Of a DNA stretch of 64,000 nt, positions 46,156 to 55,496 are shown piece by piece (the first letter of the stretch is position 1; each line of letters starts with the position of its first letter). Both the position numbers and the translations under genes were made by a program. This DNA comes from Lachnospiraceae bacterium (GTDB lineage Bacteria > Bacillota > Clostridia > Lachnospirales > Lachnospiraceae): assembly GCA_016281605.1 (NCBI GenBank), contig JAEEJA010000077.1, positions 1-64,000 of the forward strand, in the 5' to 3' direction. The notes under the pieces were generated by a model, which saw only the letters and a program-made list of their open reading frames with translations, ran no database searches and was not told the origin of the DNA.

Positions 46156-47820
46156 CTATCGAATTTTAAATTTCACACTTTTTTTGTTACCATCATTATC
46201 AACGATAGTTATTCTATTAAAACGTGAAGATTTTCTCAATAGCTTATTATATTTCGATAATCTAAACTTTATTTTTTTTGCATTCTTCTTAATCTTTATT
46301 GACTTTCCGTTGATTTTAAATGTTTTAATTTTTTTAGTAGCCTTAATGATAACAACCTTAGATTTTTTATATGTTTTTTTATTTTTAATATTAATTCTTA
46401 TTATTCCGTTACTTTTATCTATATTTACCGGCTGTACACTCGATATTGTGGCGGGCTTAGCACTTGGATTTGCACTAGGCTTTATGCTTGGCTCTGTGCT
46501 TGGTTTGACACTTGGAATAACTGTTGGTTTAACACTATCTTCTTTTTTTAGAATGCTAAAACTGCACGTTGTAATTCCCGCATAGTACTCTTCTGTTTCT
46601 TCAACACTTACTTTCAAATAATATCTTCCCACTTCTGTTGGCTTAGTTTCGCTATATGGTCCATCAACTTCTGAAGCATATTCATATGTAACGTTTCCAT
46701 TACCTATATTTCCACTTAATACAGGTGTCGAAGCTGTATCGCCCACTGTCCAGTCGTCCATGATTACCGATAGTGTTAGAGGCTTTTTATTTAAAACCTC
46801 TTCATCTTTTTTAAGAATATTAAAAGTGCATGTAGTTATTCCACCATAATACTCTTCTGTTTCTTCAACACTTACTTTAAGGTAATATTTCCCCACTTCT
46901 GTTGGTTTAGCTTCACTATATGTTCCGTTAATGTCTGAATCGTACTCATATTTTACTTTTCCATTACCTAGATTTCCATTTAATACAGGTGTTGAAGCTA
47001 TATCTCCCTCAGTCCAATCATTCATGATTACTGATAATGTAAGCTGCTTTTTATTTATAATCTCTTCTGCTTTTTTTAAGATTTCAAAAGTAGTTGTTGT
47101 TACACCACCATAATATTCATCTGTTTCTTCAACTGTTGCTTTTAAGTAATATTTGCCAACTTCAGTAGGTAAATCAGAACTATAATTACCTAAAAGAGAA
47201 TCAGAATATTCGTATTTTACATTTGCACCACCCGTATTGCCTTGTAAATCAGGTACTGATGGTGTATCTCCATATGTCCAATCATCCATAAAGACGGCTA
47301 AAGATAGTTGTTCCTTTTCAACAGTTGGTGTATCTACTCTTAAGGTTGTTCCGGTTATAGATATATCTTCATATTTATCATTGTAAGTATCATCCGAATT
47401 GACCGTAAATTTTATATTAGTATATCCCGTCTCCGATGGATTGATTAATCTAAATTTAACATTAAACAGTACACCATCATCTGTTATATTTTCAGAACCA
47501 GCCCATTTAATGTTGAATGAATTACTCGATGAGGTCTCGATACTGTCATTAACTGTTTCATTTTCTAAAAGACTTCCAGGTATTACTTCCACAGCATTTA
47601 CTAATTCTCTGTCATATTCAACATTTATATCCATCCCCATTATACCCGGGTTATTCTGAATACTCACCGGAATCGTAAATGTATCTGCTACAACTGCGGA
47701 AATAGTATCTTCTTTCAAAACTAACTTTGCAGTTCCTACTGCTTCTGCAACTCCCGGTAAGCATGTTATTAAAAGGGAGAAAACTATAATAAATGATATT
47801 AGCTTTTTCTTAATTCTCAT
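46156..47820 (-). CDS. Secreted cohesin protein with three tandem 88-residue repeats
   Basis: The 554-residue product has a signal peptide, then an N-terminal cohesin domain (about residues 28-165) with NNPGIMGMDINVEYD and DTYNDKYEDISI. Three tandem repeats of 88 residues follow (about 170-430), each with DW(T)xGDxxSxP, YEY, EVGKYYLK and EETxEYYxGxTTxTF, resembling MBG-type beta domains. A Pro/Ser/Lys linker and a basic C-terminal domain of about 85 residues complete it. There is no membrane anchor. Cohesins bind dockerins, and a dockerin protein is encoded in the same operon. The ATG at 47820 is used because the one at 47826 touches the GGAGG. It overlaps the upstream gene by 11 bases. Confidence 0.82.
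   Translation of the reverse strand: MRIKKKLISFIIVFSLLITCLPGVAEAVGTAKLVLKEDTISAVVADTFTIPVSIQNNPGIMGMDINVEYDRELVNAVEVIPGSLLENETVNDSIETSSSNSFNIKWAGSENITDDGVLFNVKFRLINPSETGYTNIKFTVNSDDTYNDKYEDISITGTTLRVDTPTVEKEQLSLAVFMDDWTYGDTPSVPDLQGNTGGANVKYEYSDSLLGNYSSDLPTEVGKYYLKATVEETDEYYGGVTTTTFEILKKAEEIINKKQLTLSVIMNDWTEGDIASTPVLNGNLGNGKVKYEYDSDINGTYSEAKPTEVGKYYLKVSVEETEEYYGGITTCTFNILKKDEEVLNKKPLTLSVIMDDWTVGDTASTPVLSGNIGNGNVTYEYASEVDGPYSETKPTEVGRYYLKVSVEETEEYYAGITTCSFSILKKEDSVKPTVIPSVKPSTEPSIKPSANPSAKPATISSVQPVNIDKSNGIIRINIKNKKTYKKSKVVIIKATKKIKTFKINGKSIKIKKNAKKIKFRLSKYNKLLRKSSRFNRITIVDNDGNKKSVKFKIR
46556..47341 (-). repeat. Three 264-bp tandem repeats inside the cohesin gene
   Basis: The sequence ACTTCTGTTGG recurs at 46631 and 46895, and its variant ACTTCAGTAGG at 47159, spacing exactly 264 bp each time (88 codons). 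The first two copies are more alike than the third, which suggests stepwise duplication. Confidence 0.85.
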
Positions 47821-48844
47821 TGCCATCCTCCATCTTCTTCTTTTTTAATTTCAAAAAAATAATTATAACAACCGATACAAATACCGAAATAACTATGATA
47901 ATACCAATCATTATTAGATTATTTTTTTTACTTCCAGTATTCTTCGTGTCTAAATCTTTGATACTTATATCTTCTAAACCATCTCTAATAAACTGTTCGT
48001 CGACATCTATCCCATCTGACAATAGTGAATCTTTAATGCTTTTTATTATTTTATCTTTCTTATCATCCGGAACTTCGACTAGGTTTTTATAGCCATTGGT
48101 ATTTAATTCATCTACTACATGATTTTTGAAATTCTCAATTGCCATATTATCCGAAAGCAAAGGGTTTTTGCTATTCGCAGCATATTCACTGATTGCTCCC
48201 CTTCTTGCTTCTTCCTCTGATTTGATAGATGTTGAATCTACATTGTTATCGATATTTATATCAGTGTTATTTGTTATTTTATCATTTGTATTATTTCCCG
48301 AATCTTCTATTGTATCCTCCTTTATCTCCAAAGCATCCTCTTTAAAATCATTTAAATTAATCTCAATATCCTTACATTCAAGATAAACATCCTGATATTT
48401 TTCATTGAAGGTGTCTTCCTTACTATATGACATCTTTATAGTACAATTATTAGAGTTTGTTTTTGCAACAATATAAAATAAACTTCCCTTGTCATCAGTT
48501 ATTTGAGATACATTATTCCATATTGCTTCTGATTTTCCGACTTTATTATCAATATCACTCATAAAGTTACCTTTTGCTGTTATAAGCCCCTTTGATATTG
48601 AAATAATGGAAACATCTTTTTTGTCATACTCTAAATTAATGCGAAAACCCATTATACCTTTATTCTTTTTGATTATAATAGGAATAAGATATTGATTATC
48701 AGACATAACTTCTGAATTTGAGATGTCGGCTGATACCAAAAAGGTATCAGCCGCATATGCTTTATCAGTTTGGACAATTAATCCAAATATTATTCCGGTT
48801 AACAATACGGTTAATAATGTTAATATTTTTATTCTTCCAATCAC
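47810..48844 (-). CDS. Membrane-anchored cohesin protein
   Basis: The 344-residue product has a signal peptide ending near AYAAD, then one cohesin domain (about 33-165) with KNKGIMGFRINLEYD and DTFNEKYQDVYL, closely parallel to the cohesin of the downstream gene. A mostly Asn/Asp-rich and helical linker follows. Near the C terminus is a strong membrane segment (about 311-333) followed by a Lys-rich tail, as expected for a surface anchor. It could hold a dockerin protein on the cell. Translation starts at GTG, overlapping the stop of the dockerin gene by one base (TAGTG), so the three genes are tightly coupled. Confidence 0.83.
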   Translation of the reverse strand: MIGRIKILTLLTVLLTGIIFGLIVQTDKAYAADTFLVSADISNSEVMSDNQYLIPIIIKKNKGIMGFRINLEYDKKDVSIISISKGLITAKGNFMSDIDNKVGKSEAIWNNVSQITDDKGSLFYIVAKTNSNNCTIKMSYSKEDTFNEKYQDVYLECKDIEINLNDFKEDALEIKEDTIEDSGNNTNDKITNNTDINIDNNVDSTSIKSEEEARRGAISEYAANSKNPLLSDNMAIENFKNHVVDELNTNGYKNLVEVPDDKKDKIIKSIKDSLLSDGIDVDEQFIRDGLEDISIKDLDTKNTGSKKNNLIMIGIIIVISVFVSVVIIIFLKLKKKKMEDGNEN

Positions 48845-51800
48845 TATAGTTCCTCTTTGCCTACTAGATATCTTCCGAGCATGGCTGCGTCTCTGTTATT
48901 GACATATCCATCTCCATTTACGTCTACTGCGAGTAATTGGATATCATTCGGTGTTTCTTTTCCCAAAAGAGTTCTAAGCACACCTGATACGTCTTTATTA
49001 CTTATCTTTCCATCTCCGGTATAGTCACCTGTTATGATAATGAACACTTCATCTATTGCAGCACCATTTTCGCCATCCATTCTGATTCTTGTTCCTGTTC
49101 CGACTTTCGCATCAGAAGAAAGTAATTCATTGTTGTTATTATAGAACTTAATCGAATCAGAATCTATCTGCTTCATCACTTCCGAAACAATATTTTTATC
49201 AGCAGGTATATTTCTTAAAACACCATCAACAAGCTTATATTCCGAATTGCTTAATAAGCATATTGATGTTTCAGGATTTCCGATTACTTTTACGGTACAT
49301 TCTGCTGTCTCTCCTGTTGATGTAAGTGTTGCTTTTATTGTTACCGTTCCTTTTTGAAGACCATTTACAACACCATTCTCATCAACTGTTGCAATCGATT
49401 GATCACTGCTTGTCCACTGAATCATCTCATCCTTTGCAGTTTCACCGGATTGCTCATATATAACCTTTGCATTAATGTTGTAAGATGAATCTGCCATTAT
49501 TGAGTATGATTTTCTTCTAAAAGAAATTGTTGTATAATCTTCTGCTTTTACGTACTGAGGCTTAAGAGTCATTTCCTTTGTTACTGAATTAACATCCTCA
49601 TCTCCTGTCACATTATCACCTTTCTCATCAAGTATCCAAGTAGTAAATTTGTATCCTTCCTTTTCAGGAGCAATGCTCTTATCCTGGGCGGAACTACCGT
49701 ATTTAATCATCTTTTCAATTACTTTATCACCATTTTCATCAAGATAAGTAACAGCATATTTTTTAGCATCATATACTGCATATAATGTCATACTTTCCGT
49801 TACTGTTTCAGTGTTTGACTTCCACTCATCTGTTAAGTCTTCATCATAATATATTTTATCCAATTCCACTGATGTATAAACACCTGTAAATATCTTTGAT
49901 AAATCTAGCTTACTTCCATCTTTTACAAATTCTTTGTAATTTTCAATAGGTGTATTATCATACTGGTTAATGGATATAACATTAACTACATGTGTAGGAG
50001 TATTTCCTGTTGTATTGATAGAATACCACTCATCTACAACATCACTGTCATTCATACCCATCTTGGTAGCATAAAATTTAAGAACCGTTTTATCCGATAC
50101 CGTAATAGGATTACTGTAAATTTTTACGTTCTTATTATTTATATCCCTAGGATCTGATTCATCTGTAGTATAATAAATAATTGCATCTTCAGTATCTGTC
50201 GAAATTGTAACCTTTTGTTCTGTATCATATTCTCCAGTTTTTACAGATGCCTCAGGTAATTCAACTGTTTCGTCAAATGCATACAAAGCACCGACGGTAA
50301 TGTTAGAAGTAATATTACTTAAATCAACATCCTCACCCCAGCAGATAAATCTCTTATTATCAATATTTTCAGGGACAATACCATCTGTATGTTCTTCTTT
50401 ATTAGCAACAACAGTTTTTGTGATTTCACTTGAAACATCCGGTTCTATAGCACTTTCACCTGCTTCAACTTCTTGTTCATCAACAACTTTACCGAAGTTA
50501 TCTACAAATGTGACTGTAAATGTCTCTTTAGCAAATTCCGCTTCAATTAGACAATCGTTAGGGTTGCCATGAAGTTCATACGTTCCATCTCCGATATCAG
50601 CAGTCTTTGATTTCCAGCCCTTAAATACCATTCCTTCAGGAGCTTTTGGATTATCAGGTAATTCTTGAACACCTTCACAATCAACATGTTTTTGTTCAAT
50701 CACCCTGTTTTCCCAATCAACAAAAGTTACATTTACCTTCTTCAACTCATATTTCGCTGATATGTCCATATCAGAAGTTATATTAGTAACATTCTTATCC
50801 CAACCTGTAAATGTAAATTTATCACTTAGTTTAAATTCTGTTGGAACTACTGCATCTTCTCCTTCTTCAACAAGCTGAGTCTCACTCCATCCACTTTGAC
50901 CTACTCTAAATGTAACTTTATGTTCTGGTTTTTTAGCTTTAATCTTTCCGACATTTATGTAGTTGGTTGTTCCCTTGACACCTATAGCCACTGTATAATC
51001 ACCGGTTCCACTGTAAGATATTTCCTCTCTAGGAATAAATGAAAGATCTATCTTTCCATCTTCTCCTATCTTAGTATCTCCAATATACTCAACATTATCT
51101 TCTGATATTTGACTAACTTTATTTTTAAATATAATAGCTACAGCATTCTTTCCAGCAAGACTCATAGCTTCTTCCGGAAGTTCAAATGTAGGAGTATGCT
51201 TCGTACCACTATTATCTGCTTCAAAATCTTTATATCTATACTGCTTGCCAGATTCATACAAAAGCTTTGTCGTTCCTGCTTTGAGCGAAGTATCTCCATT
51301 AGGCTTATCTTCAACCCAACCAGACCAGTTTTCATCTACTTTGTAAAACTTATATGTATAAACAGGTGTTTTTGTTCTAGTATAATATCTCCATCGATGT
51401 ATAGAGTTATATCTTCTTAACAATGCATCCTTGGTTGATGGGCCAACAATTCCATCTGCTGCTAAGCCCTCATATGCCTGAAACGCCTTTACATTGCTCT
51501 CAGTTTCCGAACCAAATGTTCCATCCATTGTCAAATTATGAGCAGTATTTAATAACAAAGCTTGTAAAGCACAAACCTGTGCACCAGTCTGCCCTTTCCT
51601 GATGTATGTTACAGAATTAAATGCTGCCATCCAATTCTCACCTCCGCCGTTTGGATCAGGATTTGGAGCTATATACTCAGACTTAGTAAGTTCGTTATTT
51701 TGATTTGTGGTTCCAGTACCTGCATACGTCCAATTGCCATAACTATAATTTGTATCTGTTCCATAATTAGTCCAACCTTCAAGTGTTGTGTTCGATGATG

Positions 51801-53631
51801 TTGTATAGTTAACAGCTTTGGTTCTGTATACCTCTCTTTCAAGAGGATTAACATCTGTTTCAGTAGGTACTCTGTCAGTCCATTTTCCATAACCGGCTGC
51901 TTCTACAGCCACATCTTTTATTTCAGCAAGTGGAACAGCTGATTCATAATCATCTAGTACTAGTATCCTAGCTTTATCCGCAACTTCTTTACAAGAAATG
52001 ACCATGTCCTCAACATATTTAGCTCCATCTGTATCTCCTTTTCTAGCTGGAACTCTTAAGGTTCTTGTTTCTCCCTGAGCTACAAGCTTGCCTTCATTAG
52101 TAGACATATATGTCATTATCTTAACATTTCTTGCATTTTCAGAATGATTTTTCACTGTAAAGCTTAATGTATATATACCTTCATCATGATTTTCCTGACA
52201 TGAATCTTTATCTGCAGAAACAACCATTGGAAGTTCAGGATCAGCCCACTCAAATACAGGATATACTGTAAGATTAGAGGATACATGACCAAATTCATCA
52301 CTCCATCCATTAAACTTATATCCAGCCGGTATATTCAATTCCTCTTCTTTAGGTGCAGTCGCAGGATCGTCATAAAGAATTGTCTGGGTATCAATAATCT
52401 TTTTACCATCTGAATATTTAAAATCTACTTTGTATTTATTTCTTGTATAAGTAGCTATTACTTCTGAATTACCAGTAACTCCCTGATATTTTCCGTTCCA
52501 TCCGGAAAATGTATGTCCAACCTTTGATGGAGCTACAGGAGCATTAGCTGATCCTCCATATGGCACTTTCTGTTCAGATATAAGTGAGCCATCATCATTT
52601 ACAAAACGAACTACACATGGATCATGAACAGTGATAGTTCTAGTTGTTTTCTTGTCATTATGCGTACTTGCTGTTATAGTAACACTACCGGCCTTAACAG
52701 CTCTTACGGTTCCATTACTTACTGTTGCAACACCGTTGTTAGAACTTGACCAAGTAACATTTTTATTTGTAGCATTTCCAGGTTGCACATTAGCAGATAA
52801 TTGCATAGTGTATCCTACCGTTAAGTCATTTGAACCACCACCTATTGATATGGAAGTTGGATAAATAACCTTAGTACTATTCCACCACTCAATCATCTTT
52901 GCTCGTGTATATTGTCCTACTATACCATCAACAGCTAATCCATAAGCACTCTGAAACGATCTAACAGCATTTTTGGTTGCATTACCAAAAACTCCATCAA
53001 CAGAAAGACCACTGTTTAATCGCCTATTACAAATAGCCTGAACCCATCGAACATCATTTCCTGAGTAACCAGTTCTAAGTAATCTAGTTGGAACCGGATG
53101 CATGTCAGGATTATTGTAATCAATAGGTTGTGGAGGTGGAACAGGACCGTTTATAACTCTAATAATATACTTTACTGGAAGACCTGCTCCCATATTATAT
53201 GATGCTTCAATTACCTTGCCACGTGATGAACTTGCATGAATAACTCTACCATTTCCTATGTAAAGTGCAACATGTGTACCGTAATGAATTATATCTCCAG
53301 GATGTGCAGCATTAATATTGGTTCCAATATTTCTTCCAGCATTTACAAGCCATGTTCTATTTGGCCATAAATTTATTCCAAAATGCTCATAAACACTACA
53401 TATTAATCCTGAACAATCAATACCTTTATGTATTGTATTGCCACCATATACATAAGGAGTACCAATATAGTTTCTTGCATAGGCAACTATATCATTACCT
53501 GTAGCCGCCTTTGCTTCCTTCTCCATTCCTGGCATAACAGGCGTTAATGTTACAACCATGGTTAAAACCATCAAAAAACTCAAAATTCTTTTCCCTATCA
53601 GGATTTTTAACTTTCTTTTAATTCTTTCCAT
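48844..53631 (-). CDS. NlpC/P60 cell-wall hydrolase with peptidoglycan-binding, Big2 and repeat domains and a C-terminal dockerin
   Basis: This 1595-residue secreted protein has a signal peptide ending near AKAATG. An NlpC/P60 peptidase domain follows (about 45-160), with the catalytic Cys in GIDCSGLI and His in GTHVALYIG. Two peptidoglycan-binding domains contain VDGVFGNATKNAVRSFQ and MDGTFGSETESNVKAFQ. A Big2 domain lies between them, and InlB/Listeria-Bacteroides-type repeats (HTFSGWNGKY, YKFNGWSDEFG, FTFTGWDKN, FKGWKS) follow. Next are a chitobiase-like domain (IIYYTTDESDPR) and a second Big2. The last 63 residues form a classical dockerin with two calcium-binding repeats, DYTGDGKISNKDV and DVNGDGYVNNRDA. 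It should cleave peptide stems of peptidoglycan and dock onto the two cohesin proteins of its operon. A GGAGGTGG site precedes the start. Confidence 0.92.
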   Translation of the reverse strand: MERIKRKLKILIGKRILSFLMVLTMVVTLTPVMPGMEKEAKAATGNDIVAYARNYIGTPYVYGGNTIHKGIDCSGLICSVYEHFGINLWPNRTWLVNAGRNIGTNINAAHPGDIIHYGTHVALYIGNGRVIHASSSRGKVIEASYNMGAGLPVKYIIRVINGPVPPPQPIDYNNPDMHPVPTRLLRTGYSGNDVRWVQAICNRRLNSGLSVDGVFGNATKNAVRSFQSAYGLAVDGIVGQYTRAKMIEWWNSTKVIYPTSISIGGGSNDLTVGYTMQLSANVQPGNATNKNVTWSSSNNGVATVSNGTVRAVKAGSVTITASTHNDKKTTRTITVHDPCVVRFVNDDGSLISEQKVPYGGSANAPVAPSKVGHTFSGWNGKYQGVTGNSEVIATYTRNKYKVDFKYSDGKKIIDTQTILYDDPATAPKEEELNIPAGYKFNGWSDEFGHVSSNLTVYPVFEWADPELPMVVSADKDSCQENHDEGIYTLSFTVKNHSENARNVKIMTYMSTNEGKLVAQGETRTLRVPARKGDTDGAKYVEDMVISCKEVADKARILVLDDYESAVPLAEIKDVAVEAAGYGKWTDRVPTETDVNPLEREVYRTKAVNYTTSSNTTLEGWTNYGTDTNYSYGNWTYAGTGTTNQNNELTKSEYIAPNPDPNGGGENWMAAFNSVTYIRKGQTGAQVCALQALLLNTAHNLTMDGTFGSETESNVKAFQAYEGLAADGIVGPSTKDALLRRYNSIHRWRYYTRTKTPVYTYKFYKVDENWSGWVEDKPNGDTSLKAGTTKLLYESGKQYRYKDFEADNSGTKHTPTFELPEEAMSLAGKNAVAIIFKNKVSQISEDNVEYIGDTKIGEDGKIDLSFIPREEISYSGTGDYTVAIGVKGTTNYINVGKIKAKKPEHKVTFRVGQSGWSETQLVEEGEDAVVPTEFKLSDKFTFTGWDKNVTNITSDMDISAKYELKKVNVTFVDWENRVIEQKHVDCEGVQELPDNPKAPEGMVFKGWKSKTADIGDGTYELHGNPNDCLIEAEFAKETFTVTFVDNFGKVVDEQEVEAGESAIEPDVSSEITKTVVANKEEHTDGIVPENIDNKRFICWGEDVDLSNITSNITVGALYAFDETVELPEASVKTGEYDTEQKVTISTDTEDAIIYYTTDESDPRDINNKNVKIYSNPITVSDKTVLKFYATKMGMNDSDVVDEWYSINTTGNTPTHVVNVISINQYDNTPIENYKEFVKDGSKLDLSKIFTGVYTSVELDKIYYDEDLTDEWKSNTETVTESMTLYAVYDAKKYAVTYLDENGDKVIEKMIKYGSSAQDKSIAPEKEGYKFTTWILDEKGDNVTGDEDVNSVTKEMTLKPQYVKAEDYTTISFRRKSYSIMADSSYNINAKVIYEQSGETAKDEMIQWTSSDQSIATVDENGVVNGLQKGTVTIKATLTSTGETAECTVKVIGNPETSICLLSNSEYKLVDGVLRNIPADKNIVSEVMKQIDSDSIKFYNNNNELLSSDAKVGTGTRIRMDGENGAAIDEVFIIITGDYTGDGKISNKDVSGVLRTLLGKETPNDIQLLAVDVNGDGYVNNRDAAMLGRYLVGKEEL

Positions 53632-53943
53632 ATTCCACCTCCATAAATTACATTTCATCAGTTAATAATACTCAATAATTACTCCCTGACATACCAATAA
53701 ATTACTATGTTTTTGTCAAACAAATCTTTTGAGTGTACTTAAAAATCGACTGTTGATTTATTTCTGATAATAATACTGATATAATTGCATAGTATGATAA
53801 TGCAACCATTGAAGTTCATTGAATCTGTTGACTATCCATTAATATTTATTATCAACTGTACGTCTTTTAACTACTATTAATTAATAAAGCTTCGCAAATA
53901 TCAATAAATATGCGTAACAAATCAATTCGTTAGAATTACACAA
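53632..53943 (-). other. Long untranslated leader of the dockerin operon
   Basis: About 310 bases separate the -10 box from the start codon. An alternative weaker promoter (TTGACA at 53714-53719, then TGGTAT at 17 bp) lies nearer the gene. A short hairpin TTGCAT/ATGCAA is present near 53790-53800. A 34-codon frame starting at the ATG near 53815 has no ribosome-binding site and is not called. Confidence 0.5.
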
Positions 53944-54008
53944 ATTATATCATAACGATAATAAATGGATTTTATAATCGCAAAACTTACGTGTTTATTA
54001 TCAAAACT
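53944..54008 (-). promoter_or_regulatory. Motif-bearing promoter upstream of the dockerin operon
   Basis: On the minus strand, AGTTTTG at 54002-54008 is repeated 21 bp downstream as AGTTTTGCGAT (53977-53987). Exactly 27 bp after GCGAT comes TTATGA-TATAAT, with the -10 hexamer at 53944-53949. The promoter at 62729-62793 has the same boxes at the same spacings. Two direct repeats at two helical turns suggest a dimeric activator binding upstream of a promoter with a poor -35 box. Confidence 0.7.
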
Positions 54009-54080
54009 CTAAAAAAAGCTTGAAAATCAAACGAAATATAAATAAATATTTAAAACATGAATAAATCAATAATCTCTCTG

Positions 54081-54593
54081 TTATGAATTTATGCTTAACT
54101 TATCTACAAATCCTTTATAATTCACTCTTATAAAAAAAGCCAAGCCATTATAACAATGAGCTAATTCAAGAAATTCTTTTTTATTTAAGGTATCCGAGCT
54201 TTCACCACTATATGACATCATTTTACAATTCGGCGTCATTCTAAACGTATATTTTCTTTGTTTTAACAGCTTATATTCATTTTCATATCTGTTTTTTTCA
54301 ATTCTTTCAGTTAATCTTCCTTTTAATGTCAATTTGTTATTTTTTATTTTAACATAATAAATATAGCCTTTGTACGCCATATCTATATCCTTTTTAGGAA
54401 TTAATGCTCCTACATAAGTACCCGGTTTTTTCATTAAATCATTGTTTGCTATTTTCAGTTTGTTTTTTTCATTAATAAAACTAGTTTCAGCATATATTGA
54501 GGGGATGTGCATATTACTGAAGACTAAGCATATAGAACTTATCGAAATAAATAAGGTCCTGATTATTTTTCTTTTCCAATACTGATATTTCAT
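54081..54593 (-). CDS. Secreted protein of unknown function
   Basis: The 170-residue product has a signal peptide cleaved near YAETS. The mature part has YVGALIPKKDIDMAYKGYIYY and other beta-like segments rich in Tyr and Lys. I do not recognise the family. AAGGAG lies five bases upstream of the ATG. It is last in the seven-gene operon led by the zinc-ribbon protein at 60715-62592, 88 bp after the preceding gene. Confidence 0.65.
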   Translation of the reverse strand: MKYQYWKRKIIRTLFISISSICLVFSNMHIPSIYAETSFINEKNKLKIANNDLMKKPGTYVGALIPKKDIDMAYKGYIYYVKIKNNKLTLKGRLTERIEKNRYENEYKLLKQRKYTFRMTPNCKMMSYSGESSDTLNKKEFLELAHCYNGLAFFIRVNYKGFVDKLSINS

Positions 54594-54681
54594 ATTTCTC
54601 CTTTCTCTACAGTCACAAAAAAGTGTTAATCACAGATATAAATTTAAAAGTATATAAATTGTATATCATAATCATATAAAT

Positions 54682-55461
54682 TTACTTATAAAAATTATTT
54701 ATAATCATCTTTGCAATTTGATAAGGTGCAACGAATATTCCAACAAAAAATGATATAACTCCTTTTATAATAAAATACCAAATCCAATGTCCAATTGGCA
54801 TAATCAAAAATAAATTTGGAGTTATCATATTCAATGCTCTCCAGCCGAAGTATGCCATTACTAAAGCTATTACCGCAAATACTTCTCTCGTACCGCCAAA
54901 AGCTCTGATTAGTGCATACTCAATCCCAAAAATGATCATATATAATAATATTATTATTAATACTTTTCCTACAAAAGACTTTAGAAAAATCACAAAACCA
55001 TTTTCCTTAGTATTATTGTAGTTATCATTTAAGTCATATTCAATCTGCTGTTGTGGTGGTGATTCATATACATATTGATTGTTAATATTTTGGTTAAATC
55101 TAGGATTAAAATTAGGTTTAACATTTAAAATATTATTTTGATTAATATATGGATTATTATTAGGGTAAATATGAAGATTATAATTTGTATTAGTGTATGA
55201 GTAGATATCTGGGTTTACATTCGGATTATTGTATGGGTTGATATCCGAGCTAACATTTGGATTAGCGTATGAGTTGATATCTTGGTTTACATTCGGATTA
55301 TTGTATGGGATGATATTCGGGTTAACATTTGAATTAATATCCGTGGTATTACTGTAATTATGAATATGACTCTCACTCTTTCCAAATATCTTTCCACATG
55401 TAGAACATATTGTTGCATCATCTAAATTAGAACTTCCGCATTTTATGCAGTATTTACTCAT
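54682..55461 (-). CDS. Zinc-ribbon membrane protein with Asn/Pro-rich 12-residue repeats
   Basis: The 259-residue product begins with a zinc ribbon (CIKCGSSN...CSTCGK, two CxxC pairs). A low-complexity region of Asn, Pro, Tyr and Ile follows (about 30-130), built of 12-residue units such as NPNVNPDINSYA. The C terminus has two to three membrane segments. The DNA of the middle part repeats in 36- and 72-bp units. Cytoplasmic zinc ribbon and C-terminal membrane region suggest a signalling or scaffold role next to the kinase, phosphatase and vWA genes. I cannot assign a biochemical activity. Confidence 0.7.
   Translation of the reverse strand: MSKYCIKCGSSNLDDATICSTCGKIFGKSESHIHNYSNTTDINSNVNPNIIPYNNPNVNQDINSYANPNVSSDINPYNNPNVNPDIYSYTNTNYNLHIYPNNNPYINQNNILNVKPNFNPRFNQNINNQYVYESPPQQQIEYDLNDNYNNTKENGFVIFLKSFVGKVLIIILLYMIIFGIEYALIRAFGGTREVFAVIALVMAYFGWRALNMITPNLFLIMPIGHWIWYFIIKGVISFFVGIFVAPYQIAKMIINNFYK
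55130..55365 (-). repeat. 36/72-bp tandem repeats in the zinc-ribbon protein gene
   Basis: The sequence ACATTCGGATTATTGTATGG occurs at 55217 and 55289, a 72-bp period made of two 36-bp subunits. These encode the 12-residue NPNVNxDINxYx units. Confidence 0.7.
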
Positions 55462-55496
55462 ATTTATTTTTCTCCTTCATTAATATATTATTTTAA

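Noticed and set aside
46156-53631. True cellulosome
   Set aside because: No cellulase, xylanase or carbohydrate-binding module is encoded in the operon; only cohesin and dockerin parts are shared with cellulosomes.
55130-55365. CRISPR-like repeats
   Set aside because: The repeats are within a reading frame and encode 12-residue protein repeats.
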